Positions 19,342-29,037 are shown, counted from the stretch's first letter. The stretch: DNA of 58,162 nt from Chromatiales bacterium (GCA_027076325.1 JALTJZ010000045.1:99988-158149); one strand, 5' to 3'. Notes: generated from the letters alone by a model not told the origin. Translations and numbers: made by a program.

Positions 19342-19629
19342 TTATTCAATACTAAAAACCTTATCAAAGTTTGCAATCGTTAGAACTCGCTTGATTTCAT
19401 TGTTTGGTTTTTCAATAATAACTTTTCCTTCTGCATGTTTTTTAAGTAATAACAACATACCCAATGCAGAACTATCAAGGTATTCAGTTTTACTTAAATT
19501 AACTCGATAGTTCATACCACTGTCATGATCTTTATATGCATTCCGGAAATCTTTATGGACAGAAAAGTCAAATCGCCCATCTACTGTAATCATTATTGTT
19601 TTCTCATTTTCTGATGTTGATACACTCAT
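19342..19629 (-). CDS. STAS-domain anti-anti-sigma factor (HsbA-like)
   Basis: A 95-aa STAS protein. The phosphorylatable serine lies in TEYLDSSALGMLLLL (near residue 53), and ITVDGRFDFSVHKDFRNAY forms the first strands. It is the expected substrate of the REC-PP2C-HATPase protein encoded next. In HsbA-like systems the phosphorylation state decides binding to an anti-sigma factor or a diguanylate cyclase; no such target is in this window. Preceded by the chemoreceptor-like gene on the same strand with 39 bases between. Confidence 0.9.
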   Translation of the reverse strand: MSVSTSENEKTIMITVDGRFDFSVHKDFRNAYKDHDSGMNYRVNLSKTEYLDSSALGMLLLLKKHAEGKVIIEKPNNEIKRVLTIANFDKVFSIE

Positions 19630-19668
19630 TGATATCTCCTTTTATACTCTTTTCACGAGTCCTGTTTG

Positions 19669-20922
19669 TTAAAATAAATCCACTTCACTTTCTTTTAAGT
19701 TTTCTGAACCAACCACACTGCGGTGTTTTTGTTGCCATGAAGTCTTTACACTCTCAACAACTTCACGAATAGATTCAATGTATTCAATTGATGCGGATGA
19801 ATGATGTGAAATATTCTGGTTAATCACATTATTTATTTCATTACTTATATTTCTGATACGATCGCTTCGTTCTGCAGCTTCCGTTAGTACCTGGGTGGTG
19901 ATATCTTCAAATTGCATCACTCTGACTGTATTACCAACAACATTTTCAATTTGTAATGTAATATCAGATACTTCTTTAATTGCTTCAGAAAAATGCTTAT
20001 CCATCTTTTCAATTTTAAACAGTGCTGTTTTTATTTTATCCTGAGATTCAATGCTGCCACTCATATCTCTTGATGCCATGTCATTAACTGTTGCATTTAC
20101 CAGATCAATTGCAGATTTTGCACTGTAAACTTTTTCTGCAATCTGATCATTAAAGCTGGATGCACGAGTTGATAAACTTCGTACTTCATCGGCAACCACA
20201 GCAAAACCACGGCCAGCCTCACCCGCTCGAGCCGCTTCAATTGCTGCATTAAGGGCAAGTAAGTTGGTTTGATCGGCAATAGTTTTGGATTCATCCAATA
20301 AACTAAAAATACTGTCAAGTTGTGACTGCATTTCATCCAGATTATGTGCTGTCTCTATGCTTTGTGTACTGACAGCCATGAGCACTTCAATAAAACTGGC
20401 CATTATGTTTTCGGTAGTTTTCGCAAACTCATGAACATTAATAATATCTGGATCATTATTTTCATTACTTGAGTTTTTCACAATGGATCGCACCATTTCA
20501 TCTTCACGTTGTATCAATTGATTTATTGATTCAAAGCCATTGGTTAAATCATTAACCGCTTCCGCTAATATATTTTTAACTCGATTCACATCCTTTTGAA
20601 TGATATCCAGCTCTGAGGAATAGGCTGCGTCAATATCGCTTAACAACGACTGTAAAGACTGCTGAACAGATTTAGTTTCCTCGGGTAAATTCGGTTGTAC
20701 ATTTGATAAAGTCTGCTTTGCCTTAAATAAAAGGAATAAACCACTTACCAATAATATGAATTCAAATAACCAGCGCAATTCCTGCTGATAATTCGATACC
20801 GGGAATATTTCAGAAACAATAAGCCCTGTCGTTGCCACCAACACGTAAAATACCGGGTTTGAAAAAAAGTTTAGTCGCTTCGACAAAGTTGAACTACCTG
20901 CTAAAACATAATGAACACTCAA
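19669..20922 (-). CDS. Methyl-accepting chemotaxis-like protein with minimal periplasmic loop
   Basis: A 417-aa receptor. Two membrane helices (about residues 24-44 and 51-67) are separated by only a few residues, so there is no periplasmic sensor domain. The cytoplasmic helical part carries the signalling hairpin [20 protein letters not shown] and [15 protein letters not shown], which binds CheA/CheW. It probably senses an internal or membrane signal. First gene of the STAS/PP2C cluster, suggesting it reports to that switch. The frame opens with TTG at 20922; a second TTG at 20886 has an AGG upstream and is an alternative start. No ATG is near. Confidence 0.85.
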   Translation of the reverse strand: MSVHYVLAGSSTLSKRLNFFSNPVFYVLVATTGLIVSEIFPVSNYQQELRWLFEFILLVSGLFLLFKAKQTLSNVQPNLPEETKSVQQSLQSLLSDIDAAYSSELDIIQKDVNRVKNILAEAVNDLTNGFESINQLIQREDEMVRSIVKNSSNENNDPDIINVHEFAKTTENIMASFIEVLMAVSTQSIETAHNLDEMQSQLDSIFSLLDESKTIADQTNLLALNAAIEAARAGEAGRGFAVVADEVRSLSTRASSFNDQIAEKVYSAKSAIDLVNATVNDMASRDMSGSIESQDKIKTALFKIEKMDKHFSEAIKEVSDITLQIENVVGNTVRVMQFEDITTQVLTEAAERSDRIRNISNEINNVINQNISHHSSASIEYIESIREVVESVKTSWQQKHRSVVGSENLKESEVDLF

Positions 20923-21026
20923 ACTTTAACGGCTAAAAGCAGTTAGACTTTAATCGTTTTTTATGGATAAGATCTAAGGGGTATTATAAGACCTTGATTT
21001 ACAGGGGTTTTTTAAAGGAAAACAGG

Positions 21027-21218
21027 TTATTTATTTAAAGATAACTCAATATATTGAGTTAAAGCTTCACGGGCTTTTGCGAATGTTGAATAAGGTCCCC
21101 GATCAAGGCCTGCACGCACCGAAAAAAACCATTCACGATTGCTTTGATAAAAACGTTCTGAACGAACTGGAATAGCGCCTTGTTCAGAAAAACGTGCTAT
21201 TTGTATAACAGCACTCAT
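21027..21218 (-). CDS. Small DUF6316-like protein
   Basis: A 63-aa protein with RSERFYQSNREWFFSVRAG followed by DRGPYSTFAKAREALTQYI, a pattern seen in small gammaproteobacterial proteins of the DUF6316 type. It is probably cytoplasmic (no signal peptide or membrane helix). Function unknown. It starts at ATG 21218 and is followed by the chemoreceptor-like gene after 104 bases. Confidence 0.65.
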   Translation of the reverse strand: MSAVIQIARFSEQGAIPVRSERFYQSNREWFFSVRAGLDRGPYSTFAKAREALTQYIELSLNK

Positions 21219-21520
21219 CGATTATTCTTATTTATTGGTGAAACAGCCTGTACTGATTGATAGTGGTTTGATTGTAATGGTGCACTACTTTTAGTTGGTA
21301 AAGACAAAACCACGATAGTAGTCACCAGCCAAATACTCAAAATTAAAACTATTTTGCACCTCAAAATTCGCACCACAACCACCTGCACAATTCACTACAA
21401 AGAGGGGGCGATCATACTTGTCTGTTGCTATTTTGTCTTGTAGGACAAGGATTAAACTTGCGTAGGGATTTTCCTACATGGATTGATATTGGTTACCCTG
21501 TTTAAGAGATATACCTGCCA
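21219..21520. other. 302-base gap between the DUF6316 gene and nasA
   Basis: No gene was found. Two short hairpins are visible: 21437-21449 (5-bp stem, 3-base loop) and 21462-21477 (5-bp stem, 6-base loop). On the minus strand both lie just past the nasA stop and could stabilise or end its mRNA, though neither has a clear U-tract. The promoter of the small downstream gene should lie near 21219-21300, but no convincing -35/-10 pair was recognised. Confidence 0.5.
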
Positions 21521-24193
21521 TCATTTCGCTGGATTAATAAGACGTTTTAACTCCGGTACACAGGAACCACAATTGGTGCCCGCTTTTAAAGCAACACCAA
21601 TAGCCTCAACCGTTGTTAAATGCTGTTTTTCAATGCGATCCTTTAAAGTATTAAGCCCCACATTAAAGCAGGAGCAAATAATACGTCCCACATCCGGCTG
21701 CCCGGCTAAGGGTTTACCGGTTAAAATGCTGATACGCTCATCTTCTTTGAGTGACTCTTTTTCCAGTAACTGCGCGAGCCAGTCACGCTCAGGCAAATCC
21801 TGATCTGGACCAATAAAAATACAGCTTTCAAGGTGGCCGTTTTCAATGCGCGCACCACGGTATCGCCCCTGTGCCGAATCAAAATATTCAACCCATTCGA
21901 CATTGCTGGCATTCTGGCAAAGTAGCTGCCTTGCACAGTTTGCCCAGTCCCCCGCTGCTTCATCACCCGCAACTTCATAACGCCATAAGCCACGTCCTCT
22001 TGAAACCGACCAGTAACTTGCATGGCTGATTTTTAATTTACGCCGCGACAAAATAAACCCGTACCAGGCCGGTATTTTTTCTTCTATCTTCACCGCTGTA
22101 TATTTAAATTCGGGCTGCCCGGAAACGGGGTCAACAATCGCATCAAGAAGTTTACCCACCACGCCGTTACCAGAAAACTGGTCATTCCAGTGCATTGGAA
22201 TAAAAACATTGCCACGTTGCTGGCTATCGCAAACATTCGCTCGCACCACAAGCTGCCCTTTTGCACTCGTTACCGTAACCAAACTGTTCTCACTAATGCC
22301 ATACTGCTTTGCATCGTCTGCGTGCAGTGCAATAAAGTTTTCCTGAATATGGCCAGATAAACGTGCCGACTTGCCGGTACGTGTCATGGTATGCCATTGA
22401 TCACGTATACGTCCGGTATTTAATATTAAAGGGTAAACCTCTGATGTAACAGAAGCAGGCTGGTGTGACTTAACGGTAATAAACTGCGCTTTCCCTGATG
22501 TGTTAAAAAACCGGCCATCGGTAAACATTCGAGTCGTGCCATCCGGGTTATCTTTGGTTATTGGCCATTGCAATGGTCGCATGGCATCATAAAGCGGCTC
22601 ATCAATATCAGCATAACCACTAATATCAAAGTCACGTTGAACGCCCTCTTTATCCGAAGTATTATGATAGCCCGACAAAGCCGCATGTTCTTTGAATATT
22701 TCAAACGGGCGCTCATAATTAAACGCCTCGGTATACCCCATTTGCTGTGCTACTTTAGCAATAATCCACCAGTCTGGCCTTGCCTGCCCCGGTGTGGGCA
22801 AAAAAGCGCGCTGCCGGGAAATGCGGCGTTCACTGTTGGTAACCGTACCATCGCGTTCACCCCATGTTTGCGCCGGAAAAAGAATATTGGCATAACGGGT
22901 GGTGTCAGTATTGCGCATGCAATCAGAAACAATAACAAATTCACATTTGTCTAATGCTTCACGCACAAAACTTGAGTCAGGTAAACTCACTGCCGGGTTA
23001 GTCGCCATAATCCATACTGCTTTTATCTTTCCAGTGTGTATGGCTTTAAACAGATCAACCGCTTTTAAACCTGCTTTTTCAGGGATAAATGGCGAATCCC
23101 AAAAATCTTTGACCAGCTGGCGATGCTGTTTGTTTTCAACTGTCATATGTGCAGCAAGCTGATTCGCTAACCCACCCACTTCACGGCCACCCATTGCATT
23201 AGGCTGGCCAGTAAATGAGAAAGGCCCCATTCCAGGCCGACCAATACGTCCTGTCAGTAAATGACAATTTATAATTGCATTGCCATTGTCTGTACCATAC
23301 GACCACTGATTAATGCCCTGAGAAAAAACAGTCACAACACGTTCTGTGCGAGAAAATAAGGTGTAGAAACGTTTAATATCACTAACAGCTAAACCACAAC
23401 GGGTAGCAACAGCATCTAAACTTGCAGCCGATTGTCGAGCCTCATCAAGGCAGGCTTCAACGCCTTCGGTAAATTGAGAAACAAATAAATGATTCACTTC
23501 ATCCTGTTGTGTCAGATAATGCAGTAATCCTTTAAATAAAATATGATCTGTTCCCGGCTGGATAGCAAGATGCTGGTCAGCTAGATCACAAGTAGCTGTC
23601 TGACGCGGATCAATCACCACCACTATCAGATCTGGATTTTGTTTTTTTGCTTTAGCAATGCGCTGATATAAAACAGGGTGACACCAGGCCGCATTTGAGC
23701 CAGCAAGCACAATTAATTTGGCACGTTCCAAATCGTCATAACAACACGGCACCGTGTCCGAACCAAAAGCACGTTTGTATGCGGCAACAGCTGAAGACAT
23801 ACACAGGCGGGAGTTAGTATCAATATTAGCCGAACCAATAAATCCTTTCATTAATTTATTGGCAACGTAATAATCTTCTGTCATTAACTGACCAGAAACA
23901 TAAAAAGCGATAGAATCTGAACCATGCTCGTCAATGATAGAACGAAGTTTTCGGGCAGCATAACCGAGTGCGTGTTCCCAACTGTACTCGATACCATCCA
24001 CCTCAGGGTAAAGCGCTCGCCCGTCCATACCAATGGTATCGGCAAGTGCAGCCCCTTTAGAACATAGCCGCGAGAAATTAGCAGGATGAGCAGGGTCACC
24101 TTTAACAGACACCGATCCTGCATCGTTAATCGAGGCAATCACTCCACAACCAACACCACAATAAGGGCAGGTTGTTTGAACTTCTAAAGACAT
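21521..24193 (-). CDS. nasA: Assimilatory nitrate reductase catalytic subunit
   Basis: Reduces nitrate to nitrite in the cytoplasm. The 890-aa molybdopterin protein starts with the 4Fe-4S site TCPYCGVGCGV (fourth Cys in RLCSKGAAL). The presumed molybdenum ligand is the Cys of LCMSSAVAAY, followed by FGSDTVPCCYDD. The C-terminal 60 residues are a BFD-like [2Fe-2S] domain (IICSCFNVGLNTL, CGSCVPELKRLI), typical of NasA. No Tat signal. No NADH or ferredoxin partner gene adjoins it. It is the last gene of the nir-nas block, separated from the rest by a 352-base gap containing a repeat. Confidence 0.95.
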   Translation of the reverse strand: MSLEVQTTCPYCGVGCGVIASINDAGSVSVKGDPAHPANFSRLCSKGAALADTIGMDGRALYPEVDGIEYSWEHALGYAARKLRSIIDEHGSDSIAFYVSGQLMTEDYYVANKLMKGFIGSANIDTNSRLCMSSAVAAYKRAFGSDTVPCCYDDLERAKLIVLAGSNAAWCHPVLYQRIAKAKKQNPDLIVVVIDPRQTATCDLADQHLAIQPGTDHILFKGLLHYLTQQDEVNHLFVSQFTEGVEACLDEARQSAASLDAVATRCGLAVSDIKRFYTLFSRTERVVTVFSQGINQWSYGTDNGNAIINCHLLTGRIGRPGMGPFSFTGQPNAMGGREVGGLANQLAAHMTVENKQHRQLVKDFWDSPFIPEKAGLKAVDLFKAIHTGKIKAVWIMATNPAVSLPDSSFVREALDKCEFVIVSDCMRNTDTTRYANILFPAQTWGERDGTVTNSERRISRQRAFLPTPGQARPDWWIIAKVAQQMGYTEAFNYERPFEIFKEHAALSGYHNTSDKEGVQRDFDISGYADIDEPLYDAMRPLQWPITKDNPDGTTRMFTDGRFFNTSGKAQFITVKSHQPASVTSEVYPLILNTGRIRDQWHTMTRTGKSARLSGHIQENFIALHADDAKQYGISENSLVTVTSAKGQLVVRANVCDSQQRGNVFIPMHWNDQFSGNGVVGKLLDAIVDPVSGQPEFKYTAVKIEEKIPAWYGFILSRRKLKISHASYWSVSRGRGLWRYEVAGDEAAGDWANCARQLLCQNASNVEWVEYFDSAQGRYRGARIENGHLESCIFIGPDQDLPERDWLAQLLEKESLKEDERISILTGKPLAGQPDVGRIICSCFNVGLNTLKDRIEKQHLTTVEAIGVALKAGTNCGSCVPELKRLINPAK

Positions 24194-24288
24194 TCACTCA
24201 ACACCTTAATTTAAGAATGCTTAAAAGTTTAACATGCTGCGAAGAAAAAGCTGAAAGCATTTTTAACCATAAAATATTAGTACAGAGT

Positions 24289-24453
24289 CTGAGGGATCCC
24301 CACGAAATTTAGCCTTGTCTGTCTTTGCGAGGAAACACTGAAAAACAGGTGTTTTTCAGTGTTGACGCGGCAAACTTATCATTAAAGGTTATCAACTTAA
24401 GATTGCCGCCCTCACGTTGTTGCTTCGCAATGACCGCGTTTTATTCCAGTATT
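24289..24453. repeat. 165-bp dispersed repeat, copy B
   Basis: Same length as copy A at 3617-3781 and alignable base for base over the whole element, with scattered substitutions. The internal stem reading AACACTGAAAAAC against its complement is kept. It lies in the 352-base gap between the DsrC-like gene and nasA; the remainder of that gap (24194-24288 and 24454-24545) shows no gene and no promoter I can support. Insertion here probably separated nasA from the upstream genes or introduced a hairpin into the operon mRNA. Confidence 0.88.
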
Positions 24454-24545
24454 GATATCTGTATTTTTAAGCTTTTTTACGGTTTGAACAGTTAAATTGA
24501 CGTTTATAAATATTCTTTATTCGTGTCCTTTGTCGCTTATGTTTT

Positions 24546-24902
24546 TTAATGCTCACCCTTGGTACGCATTAACCCTGCTAACCGGTTACCCTGTTTTTGC
24601 GGGCCGCCACGCGGGAATATCTTATGCAGGTAACTGCTATTACCTCGCTCAGCCCCCCATACTTGTTTAAAATGTTTTACCATTTTTCGCACTTCACATT
24701 GCACGCGATGTTCTTCGTAATAGTTACGCAAAAATTCAACCACTTCCCAATGCTCATCGGTTAACTCAAGCCCTTCAACTGCAGCCTGCGCACGAACAAA
24801 ACCATCACTCCATTCATCCATGTTAATAATATAACCTTCACTACAGGTTCGTACTTCTTTATCACCAACTTTAACGGCTCTGATTTGCATATTTGGATAC
24901 AT
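24546..24902 (-). CDS. DsrC/TusE-family protein lacking both C-terminal cysteines (RspA-like)
   Basis: A 118-aa DsrC-fold protein: YIINMDEWSDGFVRAQA, LTDEHWEVVEFLRNYYEEH, SYLHKIFPRGGPQKQG, NRLAGLMRTKGEH. Catalytic DsrC has Cys in the PxKQxCKIAG arm and a second Cys at the penultimate residue; TusE keeps only the penultimate one. Here the arm reads PQKQGNRLAG and the protein ends in KGEH, so neither is present. The only cysteines (residues 20 and 74) are elsewhere. Such cysteine-free homologues have been called RspA and are thought regulatory. Its place in a nitrate operon suggests a role there rather than in sulfur transfer. Confidence 0.87.
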   Translation of the reverse strand: MYPNMQIRAVKVGDKEVRTCSEGYIINMDEWSDGFVRAQAAVEGLELTDEHWEVVEFLRNYYEEHRVQCEVRKMVKHFKQVWGAERGNSSYLHKIFPRGGPQKQGNRLAGLMRTKGEH

Positions 24903-24948
24903 AAAACTGTACTCTCTTTAAATCTATTTTAAACTCTTTGTATTATTT

Positions 24949-26775
24949 TTAATGGTTATCCGCCAAAACACCGGCTTGCGGCATGTTGGCTAAACCCGTC
25001 TCCCGCGCATGTTCTTCAAAACCTTTATTGCGCCAGAAAAAAGCACCTGGCATGGTAGTTGGAATCACCAGCACATAAAACAAGGCTCGCCCCAAAATAG
25101 CACTGGTTAAAATTGACAGGCTTAATACAACACCCAATATCGCACCGGATACACCTGACAAACCATAAATACTGACCAGCGCAACGGCAATACTATTTAT
25201 TACCAGTAAAATATTACGGAAAAGCCAGGACTTGCCATATGTTGTTGTCTGTTCGTAATAAGAAACCGCACCTTCACTGTGGCTGTGTTTCATGTCGCGT
25301 GCATGAAATAGTAAACCCAGTGATTCAATTATTAATCCACCTAGAATGAATATCGCAGTAAACTCAAGCGTCGCTGAGGTTAAAGTAAAACCATGCGTTA
25401 TGCTGACAACAATAACAACAAGCAAACCACCTAGAGTTAAAGCACTACCCACAAAGCTACTCCCTGTTTGCCAGTGATTCCAGTAAGGCCGAGCCGGTAT
25501 ACGGTATAATTTATACATATAATAGAACCCGCCAACACCACCAATTATCGCTGCCAGTGCCGACAGATTAGCAAAAAATTGCGCCACGCCATTATTAAAC
25601 CAGGCAAACAAAGCATAGCCTGCAAGACCTGCAAAAAATAAAGAAATTCCGGCAATTTCACGACTCACCGGCGACATGCGCCAATTATAAAAACCACGAT
25701 AAAAGCGATGTGGACGACCAAGATGTAAATTCAATTTAGCCATGCCAAAACTTAACAGCACTAATAACGTTGCCATTAGTGGAAGATACGTGCTTGATAC
25801 ATTTGCTGCGAAATCGACAAAGCCTGTATCATTACCAAAGTACTGTGCGAATAAAACTATAAAAAATGCGCCAATAACCGTTTGCGCACTTAAAGTAAAT
25901 GCTATATGCGCATTCTCATGTGAAGTTAATAGCTTTCTCAAATTCCATAATTTTTTGTCTGACTTGCGTTGTTCATCCACCATCGGCTCATATTCGCCGG
26001 TTTCGTCATTACGGTGATATTTTAATGCCGTCGCATCTGTCCGTGACATGTCCTGCGGTAACGTTTTTGTTTGCTGAAAACGAATATTCGGGTTAGTAAT
26101 ATCAGCCGTTGGGAAACCTGGAATGGATGTTTTTAACTGGTCACGATTTTCCGGTGTGGTTTCAATCACACCAAAATCCAGTGCGCCGGCCAAACAGGCA
26201 GAAGCACAGGCTGGTTTTAATCCAACTTCCAGTCTATCCACGCACATATTACATTTATGTACATGGCCTTTTTTTACATCAAGCTGTGGTGCGTTATAAG
26301 GGCATACCCAGGTGCAGTAACCACAACCAAAACAAATATCCGGATCCTGTAACACCGCACCATATTCGGCATATTTTGTATAAGCACGTGTCGGGCAACC
26401 TTTTAAACACACTGGGTTATCACAATGGTTACAGGCCATCGAAATATTTAAACGGGTATAGCTTGGGTAAGTACCGCCTTCGACGTAACCGACTGCGCGA
26501 TAAGCAAGGTAAGGAGGTAAATCATTTTTTTCACTGCAGGCAGACTCACAGGCATGACAGGAGATACAGTTGTCTGCGTTAAAATAAAAACCATGTTGTT
26601 TATAACGATCAGGATTATCACTGATACTGCTATCACCATTAATATTTAAACTTTTACCTGTTAACTCAGCATATTCTTCCGATAAATCAATTTTTTTACC
26701 GTATTGATTCTCAGTCGGTGCTTTTGCATCAGGTAAGTAAGCGTAATGGGGTTCGTCTTTACGTACTTTAAACAT
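24949..26775 (-). CDS. Fused DmsB-like ferredoxin / DmsC-like membrane anchor protein
   Basis: A 608-aa fusion. Residues about 55-245 form a four-cluster ferredoxin with groups CISCHACESAC, CNHCDNPVCLKGC, CFGCGYCTWVC and CNMCV...CASAC, as in DmsB. From about residue 285 to 585 lie about eight hydrophobic helices of the DmsC/NrfD-like anchor, including LNLHLGRPHRFYRGFYNWRM. There is no Tat signal, so the ferredoxin part should face the cytoplasm. Quinol oxidation by the anchor with electron transfer through the clusters to the molybdoenzyme encoded just upstream is the likely role. The pairing is inferred from adjacency. Confidence 0.9.
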   Translation of the reverse strand: MFKVRKDEPHYAYLPDAKAPTENQYGKKIDLSEEYAELTGKSLNINGDSSISDNPDRYKQHGFYFNADNCISCHACESACSEKNDLPPYLAYRAVGYVEGGTYPSYTRLNISMACNHCDNPVCLKGCPTRAYTKYAEYGAVLQDPDICFGCGYCTWVCPYNAPQLDVKKGHVHKCNMCVDRLEVGLKPACASACLAGALDFGVIETTPENRDQLKTSIPGFPTADITNPNIRFQQTKTLPQDMSRTDATALKYHRNDETGEYEPMVDEQRKSDKKLWNLRKLLTSHENAHIAFTLSAQTVIGAFFIVLFAQYFGNDTGFVDFAANVSSTYLPLMATLLVLLSFGMAKLNLHLGRPHRFYRGFYNWRMSPVSREIAGISLFFAGLAGYALFAWFNNGVAQFFANLSALAAIIGGVGGFYYMYKLYRIPARPYWNHWQTGSSFVGSALTLGGLLVVIVVSITHGFTLTSATLEFTAIFILGGLIIESLGLLFHARDMKHSHSEGAVSYYEQTTTYGKSWLFRNILLVINSIAVALVSIYGLSGVSGAILGVVLSLSILTSAILGRALFYVLVIPTTMPGAFFWRNKGFEEHARETGLANMPQAGVLADNH

Positions 26776-26815
26776 CGTTGTTTTATCCTAAAATCACTGC
26801 CATCTCTAACTATTC

Positions 26816-26843
26816 GTCATACCCGTGGGGGGCGGGGCATGAC
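26816..26843. repeat. GC-rich hairpin between the molybdoenzyme and DmsBC genes
   Basis: Inverted arms GTCATACCC (26816-26824) and its near complement at 26835-26843 (one G-U pair on the minus-strand RNA), enclosing a G/C-run loop. It lies in the 81-base intercistronic gap and has no U-tract, so an mRNA-processing or stabilising element is more likely than a terminator. Confidence 0.55.
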
Positions 26844-26856
26844 ATCTAATTTATTT

Positions 26857-29037
26857 CTAAAAAGCCCGCGCTTCTTTGTTTCGTACAGCGGCTGCATGTT
26901 GGTCGGCCACGGCTTCTATTTTTACCGCACATTGTTTAAATGCAGGTTGTCTTGAATGTGGGTCTAGTAAGCCTAGCGTTAAACGATTAGCACACTCATG
27001 AAAATGAAATGGAATAAATACCATGTTTGGTGGAACGCGTTGAGTACACTGTACCATTACGACACCATCACCACGACGTGAAGTTAAACGTGCATAGCCA
27101 CCGTGTTGAATACCTAACTCTTTTGCCGAATCCGGATTCATTTCCATATACGGAGTCGGGCTAAACTTATTAATATTACCCACCTTCCCGGTGCGGGTTC
27201 GGGTATGGAAATGTTCTACTACCCGGCCGCTGTTCATCCAGAACGGATATTCATCATCGGGGACTTCGTTATTGTCGATAAAAGGTAATGCTAATAATTT
27301 TGCCTTACCATCGGGGTACTGGAATTTACCATCAGTATACAAACGCGGGCTACCGGTTTCATCTCCTTCGGTACATGGCCATTGCACGCCTTTCTGTGTT
27401 TCGAGTTTTTCGTAACTCATCCCTGAATAATCCAGCATGCGACCTTTTGATAACTGCCGTAACTCATCAAACACACCTTCAGACGTTTCGGGAAATTTAA
27501 TTTTCTGACCCTGCTCAAAACGCTTCGCCATTTGATTAAAAATCCATAAGTCCGGTTTAGAATCACCATGCGGTTTAATCACATTACGAATTAAATTAAC
27601 CCGTCGTTCGGTATTGGTAAAGCAGCCTTCTTTTTCTGCCCACACACCAGCCGGTAAATATACATTGGCATACTGATTAGATTCACAATCCTGGTAGGCA
27701 TCTTGTACCACCAGAAAGTCCAACTTCTCCAGAATTTTTCGGATACGCGCAGTGTTGGTCATGGATGTCATTGGATTGGTTGCAATTAACCACATGCCTT
27801 TTATCTGGCCGGTTTCTATTGCGGGGAAAATATCGGTCTGGAACAAACCACGCTTCTTCGGGAAAAATTCAGGATCGATGCCCCAGAACTTTGCAATGTC
27901 TTCCCTGTCCTGTTGTTTTTCTAAAACACGGTAACCGGGCAAACCGGAACAGCCCGACCATTCACGTGTGCCCATGGCATTGCACTGACCAGTAATGGAT
28001 AAACTGGTACCACCGGGTTTGCCGATATTACCAGTTACCAGGTTTAAATTATTAATCGCACACACACCATCGGAACCGTGAGTGCTTTGGTTAATCCCCA
28101 TTGTCCAGATAGACATGGCTGCACCTGCGTTGGCATAGGTGCGTGCGACGTTACGAATGGTGTCTTCGTCAATACCGCAGATTTTTGATGCACTGACGGG
28201 ATCATAATGTTCAACTGTTTTAATAAACTCGTCATAGCCGGTAGTATTGGAGTCAATATAGGCACGGTCTTCCAGACCTTCATCCAGAATAACGTGTACC
28301 AATGAATTTAACAAAGCCAGATCGGTGCCCGGTGTAACGGGTAAATGAATATCGGCCATCTGCGCAAACATGGTGACACGCGGGTCGACCACAATGACAG
28401 GGAATTGTCGCTTTTCCAATGCCTGTTTTAAACGCCAGTAAATAATCGGATGCTGCTCAGGCAGGTTTGAACCAAAAGCAATTAAACAATCGGTATGTTC
28501 AAAGTCGTCATAGCAACCCGGTGGGCCATCGGAGCCAAAAGAACGTTTATAACCAGATACAGCTGATGACATGCAGAGTGTTGTATTACCGTCGTAGTTA
28601 TTGGTGCCAATAACTCCACGCGCAAGTTTACCTAGCGTATAAAATTCTTCGGTCATGATCTGGCCGGTAGAAACAATAGCAAACGCATCGCGGCCATAAG
28701 TTGACTGTATACGTTTTATTTCATCGGCCACTTTATCCAGTGCCGTATCCCAGTTGGTTTGTTCAAAGGCATCATAGAAATGCTCACGTATTAAAGGTTT
28801 ATCACCACGGCCGGGGATATTAAACAATTCGTGTTCAAAAATACCTTTTAAACAGAGTTTACCACGGTTAACATCCGCACCGGCAACGCCACGGGTTGCA
28901 ACTGCTGCACCGTTTTTATCCAAACCCACCTCAATCGAGCAGCCGGTAGAGCAATAACCACAGGTGGTGTATTTCCAGTCGACTACACCTTTGTCTGCAA
29001 TTTTTATTGGATTTTTTTTGTTACGACCGAATAGCAT
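26857..29037 (-). CDS. Cytoplasmic molybdopterin oxidoreductase, nitrate reductase-like
   Basis: A 726-aa Nas/Nap-type catalytic subunit. The 4Fe-4S site is TTCGYCSTGCSIEVG with the fourth Cys in RGKLCLKG. The presumed molybdenum ligand is the Cys of TLCMSSAVSGYKRSFGSD, followed by GPPGCYDD as in NapA and NasA. The C-terminal molybdopterin-binding domain has RTRTGKVGNINKFSP and FHECANRLT. It lacks both a Tat signal and the C-terminal [2Fe-2S] domain of the NasA encoded downstream. It lies between nirBD and the DmsBC fusion, so quinol-driven nitrate reduction for assimilation is the likely role; another oxyanion substrate cannot be excluded. Confidence 0.88.
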   Translation of the reverse strand: MLFGRNKKNPIKIADKGVVDWKYTTCGYCSTGCSIEVGLDKNGAAVATRGVAGADVNRGKLCLKGIFEHELFNIPGRGDKPLIREHFYDAFEQTNWDTALDKVADEIKRIQSTYGRDAFAIVSTGQIMTEEFYTLGKLARGVIGTNNYDGNTTLCMSSAVSGYKRSFGSDGPPGCYDDFEHTDCLIAFGSNLPEQHPIIYWRLKQALEKRQFPVIVVDPRVTMFAQMADIHLPVTPGTDLALLNSLVHVILDEGLEDRAYIDSNTTGYDEFIKTVEHYDPVSASKICGIDEDTIRNVARTYANAGAAMSIWTMGINQSTHGSDGVCAINNLNLVTGNIGKPGGTSLSITGQCNAMGTREWSGCSGLPGYRVLEKQQDREDIAKFWGIDPEFFPKKRGLFQTDIFPAIETGQIKGMWLIATNPMTSMTNTARIRKILEKLDFLVVQDAYQDCESNQYANVYLPAGVWAEKEGCFTNTERRVNLIRNVIKPHGDSKPDLWIFNQMAKRFEQGQKIKFPETSEGVFDELRQLSKGRMLDYSGMSYEKLETQKGVQWPCTEGDETGSPRLYTDGKFQYPDGKAKLLALPFIDNNEVPDDEYPFWMNSGRVVEHFHTRTRTGKVGNINKFSPTPYMEMNPDSAKELGIQHGGYARLTSRRGDGVVMVQCTQRVPPNMVFIPFHFHECANRLTLGLLDPHSRQPAFKQCAVKIEAVADQHAAAVRNKEARAF

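Noticed and set aside
22568..23162. Plus-strand frames inside nasA
   Set aside because: The opposite strand encodes a fully conserved NasA; these frames have no ribosome sites or motifs.
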